Positions 22,676-27,481 of a stretch of DNA of 27,481 bases are shown here, one piece after another. The notes under the pieces are model-generated. The model did not search any database. It worked only from the letters and a program-made list of their open reading frames with translations, and had not been told where the DNA came from. The DNA is from an uncultured Eubacteriales bacterium. Its GTDB lineage: Bacteria > Bacillota > Clostridia > Oscillospirales > CAG-272. The number at the start of each line of letters is the position of its first letter. Positions within the stretch are counted from its first letter, which is position 1. The translations under genes and the position numbers were made by a program. The stretch lies in assembly GCA_934474225.1 (NCBI GenBank), contig CAKSLU010000021.1, positions 1-27,481 of the forward strand, written 5' to 3'.

Positions 22676-25600
22676 CGTCTTCCTCTCCTTTCGCGCGGCT
22701 CATACGGCAGACCGCCGCATAGTCGCAATAGCGGCAGGGGCCGTTTTCGCCCCGTGCCGTGTCGGTGCAGTCGATTTTGCCCGCGCGCATGTCGCCCGCC
22801 AGCGTGGAAACGGCGTTTTGCACCGTCTCGAACAGCGCGTTCATGCCGTCCTCGTCCTTGCGGGTGAGCTTTGACGAGAAAATCTTCTTTTCGGTGCGGT
22901 CGAGCATGCCGCCGAGCGTCTCGCTGTCGAGCGTAAAGCCGGAGCGGTCCAGCATCCCCGCCGCCTCGGCGGATATGTCCGCCTCCGCCTCGGGCGGCGC
23001 GTCGCGCTTGACCGTGGGGGGCTTGACCACATAATAGGTTGCACCCGCGGGCACAAGCGCGTCGGTGTCCTCGGCGCCTGCGCGGGCGAGAAAATCCGCA
23101 TCCGCCACGCGGCAGAGCGTGAACAGGTAAATCAGAAGCTGCAAATTCTTCCCCTTTTCGAGGTCGCTCTCGCGGAAGACCTTCTTGCCGGTCTTGTAGT
23201 CCACCACGCGCAGGTAGGTCTTGCCTCCTGCGCGGCAGATGTCAACGCGGTCGGCAATGCCGCGCAGCATGGCGTGTCCGCCTGCGGGCAAGTCAAGGAC
23301 CAGCGGCGCGTGCCCGCCGCCCATGCCGATTTTGTATTCGCAGAGCAGGGGCTCGTAGTCGCTCTCGGCAAATTCGGCGACGAGGTCGGTGAGAATCAGC
23401 TCCACATTCTTCTGCATGCGGCTGAAGAAGCTGACAAATCGTGCACTGCCGCCGCCCGACGCGCGCATGATGCGCTCGCTCTCCTCGGTGGATAGGCGCA
23501 CCGAAATGTCGTGTATCTCTTCCGGCGTATAGTCGGCGATGCGACGCCTTGCCGCCTGCGTGTCCCGCACAAAACGCTCGAGGATGCTGTGCACATAGGT
23601 GCCCGTGTCGGCGGGGTTGAAACTGAACGGGTCGTCGTCCTTGAGGGACAGCATGTATTGCAGGAAATACTTCAGGCGGCAGTCGCCGTAGGTGTCGAGG
23701 CGCGACTGCGACAGGCGGAGCACCTCGCCGAAGAGCGCCGCCGTCGTCTCGGGCATGAGCGCGGCGTCGCCGCCCGTGATGCGCCCCGCGTTCACCGGCG
23801 GCACCGAGACGCCCTGCTTTTGCAGCACGCCGCGGAGCGCGTCGCCGTATGCGCCGCCCGCAGCGGCGGCAGCGTCGGCAGCAGCCGCCGTGTAGCAGAG
23901 CCGCTCGATGGGGGCAAGCGATGCAAAATCATAGGTGTGCAGGCTGTCGCCGAAGATGCGCTGCAGCCGCTCCACGGCAAAGGAGGGCGACGCCGCAGAG
24001 CCGTCCGCCGCCGCTGTGTGGTAGGTGACGACAACGCGCGTCTCGGCGAAGTCGAGGACGCGCACAAAGCTGTAGAGTTCGCGCGCCGAGCGCAGCTCCA
24101 GCGACTGCGACAGCTCCACGCCGACGGCGGCAAGCGCGCGCCGCTCGGATTCGCAGAGCGTCGGGCTTTCGGCGACCGGCGCGGGGAAAACACCCTCGTT
24201 GACGCCGAGGACAATGACATATTTGCGGCGGTCGATGCGGATGTTGTCGGCGCTGCCGAGCATCACCTGGTCCATGGAGGACGGAATCACGGCGATGTCA
24301 ATGCCCGAGAACAGCAGCTCGACCAGCGTGCAGAACTGCGCCGTCGTGACGGTCTCGTCGCCCGCGGCGTCCACCAGCGTGTCCAGCGCGTCCATCGTGA
24401 CATTCCAGAGGCGGATGGCGTCCGCCGTGCGGTCCACGCCGAAGTAGCGCACGACCTCGGGACGTGTGCAGGCGTTTTGCATGTCGCAGTCGGCGAGGTA
24501 GTCGTAGACGGCGGCGGCAAAGTCGCGCACCGTCCCAGCATGCGCGAGCGAGTCGGCAAGGCGGGCAAGCGGCGCGGCAAACTTGCGCTTGACTTCGTTG
24601 ATGTCGGCAAGCGACGCGGCGTCAGGCACTTCCGTCGTGTAGCCGTCCCGCGACATGGTGAAGTCCTCACCGTCGAGGTAGCGTGCAGCGCCGTTGATGT
24701 TCCAGCGGGTGATATACTCTTCAAAACGGTCGCATTCGTCGTCGGAAAGCCCGCAAAGCCCGGTTTTGATGTACGCCGCCACATCCGTCGTGCGGAAGTC
24801 CCAGACAATCAGGGAGAGGGCGGAGAGAATCAGCCGCGTCAGGGGCAGGGTCGCGGCGTCGGTCTTCTTGGAGAAGAAAAACGGGATACCGCAGCGCGCA
24901 AGGTAGCGGTCGAGAATGCCCGCATAGTCCTCGGCGTTCCGCATGACGACGGCAATGTCGCTGTAGGCGGCGCCGTCCGCAACAGCACGGAAGATCTCGC
25001 AGGCGCACAGCCGCGCTTCCTCGCGTCGGTCGGCGCAGCGCACCAGCGTGAGCGCGTCGCCCACTTCGCCCGCAAAGGTCTCACCCGAGGCAAAGTTCCA
25101 GATGTGCGCCTTGGCAAAGTCCAGCGGGTTCTCCGCGTCCGGCTCGGCGTCCGCCGTGTACTGCTCGTCAAATTTGCAGCCGAGGCGCGCGGCGAGTTTA
25201 ACAAGCCGCTTGCGCGTGTCGTCGCACTCGAGCAGATGCACGCCGCCGCCGCGCGCGTAGGGCAGGGCGACGGTGACATCCACGCCGCGCGACAGCATGC
25301 GTTCCAGCACGGTCATCTCCTGCTTGGTAAAGCTGACAAAGGAATCAATGTAGACGGCAGCGCCGGCAAAGAAGTCGTGTGCCGCGAGCAGGCCGCAGAG
25401 CGTGTCGATGTCGTCGGTCTGCTCGGCAAAATGCTCGTGCAGCAGCGCCTCATAGGCGGTGAACAGCAGCGAGAGGTCGCGCAGCTTGTCGGCAAGCGGC
25501 GAAGGCGGCAGCTTGTCCGCCGCTGCGGCAAGCGCGTCCGGCGTGACCGCCGCCGCACGAAACTCGGTGCAGAGCGCGCAGAGGGCGGTGAGCGTCGCGG

Positions 25601-25928
25601 GCTTGACCTCGCCTGTGAAGACCTTCAGCATCGGGCGCAGCTTCTCCACGGCGCGGTACATGGACAGCGCTTTTGCGCCGTCGTTTGCATAGTTGTAGGT
25701 CAGCCCGCCGTAGCGGCGGCAGACCAGGTTGGCAAGGCGCGAAAAGCCGACCGCGTCCACATAGAGCGCGGCGCGGGGCGGCAGCACGGCGGCAAGCTCG
25801 CCCTCGGCAAGCAGCGCCTTCTGGTCGGGAACGATAAGGTAGGCGCAGCGCGCGCCGTCGGTGTCGCGGCGGATGCGGCGGTAGATTTCTTCGCGCGCGC
25901 GGCGCGTGCCGTAGAGCAGGGTCAGCAT
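22668..25928 (-). CDS. addB: ATP-dependent helicase/nuclease subunit B (AddB)
   Basis: The partner of AddA, 1086 residues. It carries the second nuclease, the Chi-scanning inactive helicase fold and an iron-sulfur cluster. The four cluster cysteines are C750 (YGDCRLKYF) and C1065-x2-C1068-x5-C1074 (PCRYCDYAAVC). The nuclease core shows H780, D893 (GIADRVD) and DYK at 910-912. The N-terminus reads MLTLLYGTRRAREEIYRRI. At the place where Firmicutes AddB normally has a GRAGSGKS-like P-loop, this protein has GTRRAREE, so the lysine and the GKS/T are absent. It overlaps the upstream membrane-protein gene by 7 nt and addA by 8 nt, so all three are translationally coupled. Confidence 0.96.
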   Translation of the reverse strand: MLTLLYGTRRAREEIYRRIRRDTDGARCAYLIVPDQKALLAEGELAAVLPPRAALYVDAVGFSRLANLVCRRYGGLTYNYANDGAKALSMYRAVEKLRPMLKVFTGEVKPATLTALCALCTEFRAAAVTPDALAAAADKLPPSPLADKLRDLSLLFTAYEALLHEHFAEQTDDIDTLCGLLAAHDFFAGAAVYIDSFVSFTKQEMTVLERMLSRGVDVTVALPYARGGGVHLLECDDTRKRLVKLAARLGCKFDEQYTADAEPDAENPLDFAKAHIWNFASGETFAGEVGDALTLVRCADRREEARLCACEIFRAVADGAAYSDIAVVMRNAEDYAGILDRYLARCGIPFFFSKKTDAATLPLTRLILSALSLIVWDFRTTDVAAYIKTGLCGLSDDECDRFEEYITRWNINGAARYLDGEDFTMSRDGYTTEVPDAASLADINEVKRKFAAPLARLADSLAHAGTVRDFAAAVYDYLADCDMQNACTRPEVVRYFGVDRTADAIRLWNVTMDALDTLVDAAGDETVTTAQFCTLVELLFSGIDIAVIPSSMDQVMLGSADNIRIDRRKYVIVLGVNEGVFPAPVAESPTLCESERRALAAVGVELSQSLELRSARELYSFVRVLDFAETRVVVTYHTAAADGSAASPSFAVERLQRIFGDSLHTYDFASLAPIERLCYTAAAADAAAAAGGAYGDALRGVLQKQGVSVPPVNAGRITGGDAALMPETTAALFGEVLRLSQSRLDTYGDCRLKYFLQYMLSLKDDDPFSFNPADTGTYVHSILERFVRDTQAARRRIADYTPEEIHDISVRLSTEESERIMRASGGGSARFVSFFSRMQKNVELILTDLVAEFAESDYEPLLCEYKIGMGGGHAPLVLDLPAGGHAMLRGIADRVDICRAGGKTYLRVVDYKTGKKVFRESDLEKGKNLQLLIYLFTLCRVADADFLARAGAEDTDALVPAGATYYVVKPPTVKRDAPPEAEADISAEAAGMLDRSGFTLDSETLGGMLDRTEKKIFSSKLTRKDEDGMNALFETVQNAVSTLAGDMRAGKIDCTDTARGENGPCRYCDYAAVCRMSRAKGEEDDA

Positions 25929-26650
25929 GGCGTTTCGGTGTCCTCCTTCGGCGTTTCAAATACGGTCTCGGTGATGGAAAAATACTCAGCGTGCCGCATG
26001 CGGCGGCGCAGGTAAAAGAAGAAGTATTTGCGTAAGATCACGGCGTTCTCTCCCTCGTCCCGATAGCAGACATACATGTCCTCGCTCTTGCCGATGCCGC
26101 GGCGGCGGAAGAAGAACGGGGAGACGACAAGCACGCTTGCCGCGGGCGTCTTCGCCGCCTCGGCGCGCAGGGCAGCCGCATCGAAATCCTCTTTTGCGGG
26201 GATGAGGACAAAGCGGACCTCGCTGCCGCGCTCGGTGCAGGCGGCGATGAGCTTATCCGCGTTTTTCTTGCGCAGAATCAGCGTCACAACGAGGGTCGCC
26301 AGCGAGAGCGACAGCAGAATGGGGATAATCAAGATGAACAGCGCGGTGTACAGAATGACAAACGCGCCCGCCTGCAAATACTGATAGATGAGCATGCCGT
26401 AGCGGAAGAGGCGCGTGACCCACATCGAGCTGCGGAAATAGCGCGTGATTTTCTCGGCGCGGGCAAACAGGCTTTTCTGCCGCAGCCGCGCCAGCAGGTA
26501 GGAGAAGTAGTTGCCTGCGTCAAACGCCGCCGCGTCGTTTGTGTGCTCGGCGGGCGCGGGGACCGCGCCCTGCTGTTCCAGGGTGCGGATGCGGCGGCGC
26601 AGCGCGCGGTTCTCCCGCCGCAGCTTTTTCAGTTCGTTGGCTTTTTTCAC
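25922..26650 (-). CDS. Hypothetical membrane protein with N-terminal coiled coil, first gene of the addBA operon
   Basis: A 242-residue protein of no family I recognise. Residues 1-27 form a highly charged, heptad-like helix (KKLRRENRALRRRIRTLEQQ). About 85-127 is strongly hydrophobic, probably two membrane helices (GAFVILYTALFILIIPILLS and onward through LVVTLIL). After that is a soluble basic domain with KLIAACTERGSEVRFVLIPA, ASVLVVSPFFFRRRGIGKSE and MYVCYRDEGENAVILRKYFF. That domain might have an alpha/beta fold. The start is GTG (26650) with AAAGGAG 5 nt upstream. The stop overlaps addB by 7 nt, and the operon promoter is just upstream. A functional tie to AddAB is inferred only from the operon. 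Confidence 0.8.
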   Translation of the reverse strand: MKKANELKKLRRENRALRRRIRTLEQQGAVPAPAEHTNDAAAFDAGNYFSYLLARLRQKSLFARAEKITRYFRSSMWVTRLFRYGMLIYQYLQAGAFVILYTALFILIIPILLSLSLATLVVTLILRKKNADKLIAACTERGSEVRFVLIPAKEDFDAAALRAEAAKTPAASVLVVSPFFFRRRGIGKSEDMYVCYRDEGENAVILRKYFFFYLRRRMRHAEYFSITETVFETPKEDTETPC

Positions 26651-26696
26651 GGCGACTCCTTTCGGGGAAGGTCAGCGGAATTCGGATTACATCCTT

Positions 26697-26725
26697 AGTA
26701 TAGCAGAAAATCTCAACTTTCGCAA
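26697..26725 (-). promoter_or_regulatory. Promoter of the membrane protein-addB-addA operon
   Basis: On the minus strand TTGCGA (26720-26725), a 17-bp spacer and TATACT (26697-26702), 47 nt upstream of the GTG start. It is divergent from the topoisomerase promoter, 26 bp away. Confidence 0.75.
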
Positions 26726-26750
26726 CGGCATCCCGCATATCGTTTGCCGA

Positions 26751-26779
26751 TTGACAAAAAATCATAATTGTGGTATCCT
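26751..26779 (+). promoter_or_regulatory. Promoter of the topoisomerase subunit B gene
   Basis: TTGACA (26751-26756, perfect), a 17-bp spacer and TATCCT (26774-26779). The 5' UTR of about 46 nt holds a short hairpin GTCCC/GGGAC (26803-26818) just before the GGAGG at 26823-26827. Confidence 0.75.
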
Positions 26780-26831
26780 AATATGAGTATAGAACAAGAA
26801 ATGTCCCATATACGGGACTTTTGGAGGCAAT

Positions 26832-27481
26832 ATGGCACAAAACGATAAAAATACTGCCGCATACAACAACCAAAGTATCTCCATGCTGAAGGGCGCGGAC
26901 CGCGTGCGCAAGCGCCCGGCGGTCATCTTCGGCTCGGACGGGCTTGAGGGATGCGAGCATTCTTTTTTTGAGATTTTGTCCAATTCCGTGGACGAGGCGC
27001 GCGAGGGGCACGGCAATGAGATTATCGTCACGGTCTGGCGCGACCACACCCTGCAGGTGGAGGACTTCGGCCGCGGCGTTCCGCTCGGGTACAACGAGCG
27101 CGAGGGGCGCTACAACTGGGAGCTGGTTTACTGCGAACTCTACGCGGGCGGCAAATACAACAACAACGACGCGGGCGCGGCATACGGCTATTCGCTCGGG
27201 CTCAACGGTCTCGGCGCATGTGCCACGCAGTATTCCTCCGAATTTATGGAGGTCTATTCCTATGACGGCAGCGAGATGCACTCCATCAAGTTTGCCAAGG
27301 GCGAACCTGTGAGCGAGCTGGAGACGCATCCGCTGGAAAAGCGGGGCAAAAAGCGCGGTACCATCATCCGCTGGCGCCCCGACCTCGATGTCTTCACAGA
27401 CATTGCCATCCCGCGCGACTTCTTTGAGGGCACGCTGCAGCGCCAGTCGGTCGTCAACAAGGGGCTGAAATTCGTCCTGCA
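26832..27481 (+). CDS. Divergent type IIA topoisomerase B subunit (GyrB/ParE-like), N-terminal part
   Basis: The first 216 codons of a GHKL-ATPase topoisomerase subunit that runs off the right edge. MLKGADRVRKRPAVIFGSDG corresponds to the usual VRKRPGMYIGST. Then EILSNSVDEAREG (N-box with the Mg-binding Asn), LQVEDFGRGVPLGY (G1 box), a tyrosine- and asparagine-rich AGGKYNNN, and SLGLNGLGACATQYSSEF, where GyrB/ParE have the HGVGAS-type loop. The ATP-site framework is kept, but the sequence is clearly off the main GyrB and ParE lines. I recall this subtype as a second, ParE-like subunit in Clostridia, so gyrB versus parE cannot be decided here. The start ATG has GGAGG 4 nt upstream. Confidence 0.85.
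   Translation, partial: MAQNDKNTAAYNNQSISMLKGADRVRKRPAVIFGSDGLEGCEHSFFEILSNSVDEAREGHGNEIIVTVWRDHTLQVEDFGRGVPLGYNEREGRYNWELVYCELYAGGKYNNNDAGAAYGYSLGLNGLGACATQYSSEFMEVYSYDGSEMHSIKFAKGEPVSELETHPLEKRGKKRGTIIRWRPDLDVFTDIAIPRDFFEGTLQRQSVVNKGLKFVL

Noticed and set aside
19721..22867. A 1048-codon open frame on the plus strand
   Set aside because: It lies antisense to addA, has no family motifs and a Val/Arg/Gly-rich composition. It exists because GC-rich codon bias removes stops from the opposite frame.
23511..26015. An 834-codon open frame on the plus strand
   Set aside because: Antisense to addB, with the same compositional explanation and no ribosome site or recognisable domain.
26803..26818. 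Hairpin in the 5' UTR of the topoisomerase gene as a riboswitch
   Set aside because: Only five base pairs with a 6-nt loop; it is too small to claim regulation beyond a possible effect on ribosome access.

Overview
The window looks like chromosomal DNA from a GC-rich anaerobic member of the Clostridia, probably gut-associated (Oscillospiraceae-like; genus not assignable by eye). Supporting signs are strong GGAGG ribosome sites, sigma-A promoters with 17-bp spacers, AddAB instead of RecBCD, a transketolase split into two genes, a rubredoxin, ferrous-iron (Feo) uptake, a short malic enzyme and intergenic hairpin repeats of a kind I recall from gut Firmicutes. No rRNA, tRNA, CRISPR array, prophage or transposase gene is visible. 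The window starts inside one gene and ends inside another.

Layout. 1-362 (-): start of a ComM/YifB-type AAA protein. 363-853: no gene, but a promoter, a terminator, a ~195-bp palindromic (MITE-like) element and a small hairpin repeat. 854-2026 (-): malic enzyme. 2138-3685 (-): rlmA followed by a GT2 glycosyltransferase. 3788-5726 (+): feoA-feoB. 5875-6810 (-): 3-hydroxyacyl-CoA dehydrogenase. 6990-7997 (+): asparagine synthetase AsnA. 8086-10848 (+): a methionine-rich leader peptide with an attenuator, then metN-metI-metQ. 10916-11284: repeats only. 11285-11845 (-) and 12007-13665 (+): a divergent TetR regulator and acyl-CoA synthetase pair. 13738-14370 (-): TRIC-type channel. 14526-14687 (+): rubredoxin. 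14824-17037 (+): leucine-rich-repeat lipoprotein. 17109-18879 (-): two-subunit transketolase. 19040-26650 (-): a coiled-coil membrane protein followed by addB and addA. 26832 to the end (+): ATPase part of a divergent type IIA topoisomerase B subunit.

The most interesting region is 8086-8322. A perfect-consensus promoter drives a 26-codon ORF in which 8 of codons 7-19 are Met. It is followed by an intrinsic terminator just before metN, and a plausible competing antiterminator can be drawn. I see neither a SAM-I riboswitch core nor a T-box. This reads as ribosome-mediated transcription attenuation of a methionine ABC transporter, sensing charged tRNA-Met through translation. That is unexpected in Firmicutes, where S-box and Met T-box RNAs are the usual solution.

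Other leads: an AddB whose N-terminal P-loop has lost its lysine, a conserved-looking membrane coiled-coil gene overlapping addB, a long inverted repeat between the tetR and acyl-CoA synthetase genes, two families of intergenic hairpin repeats that occur together twice, and an LRR gene flanked by nearly identical terminators.
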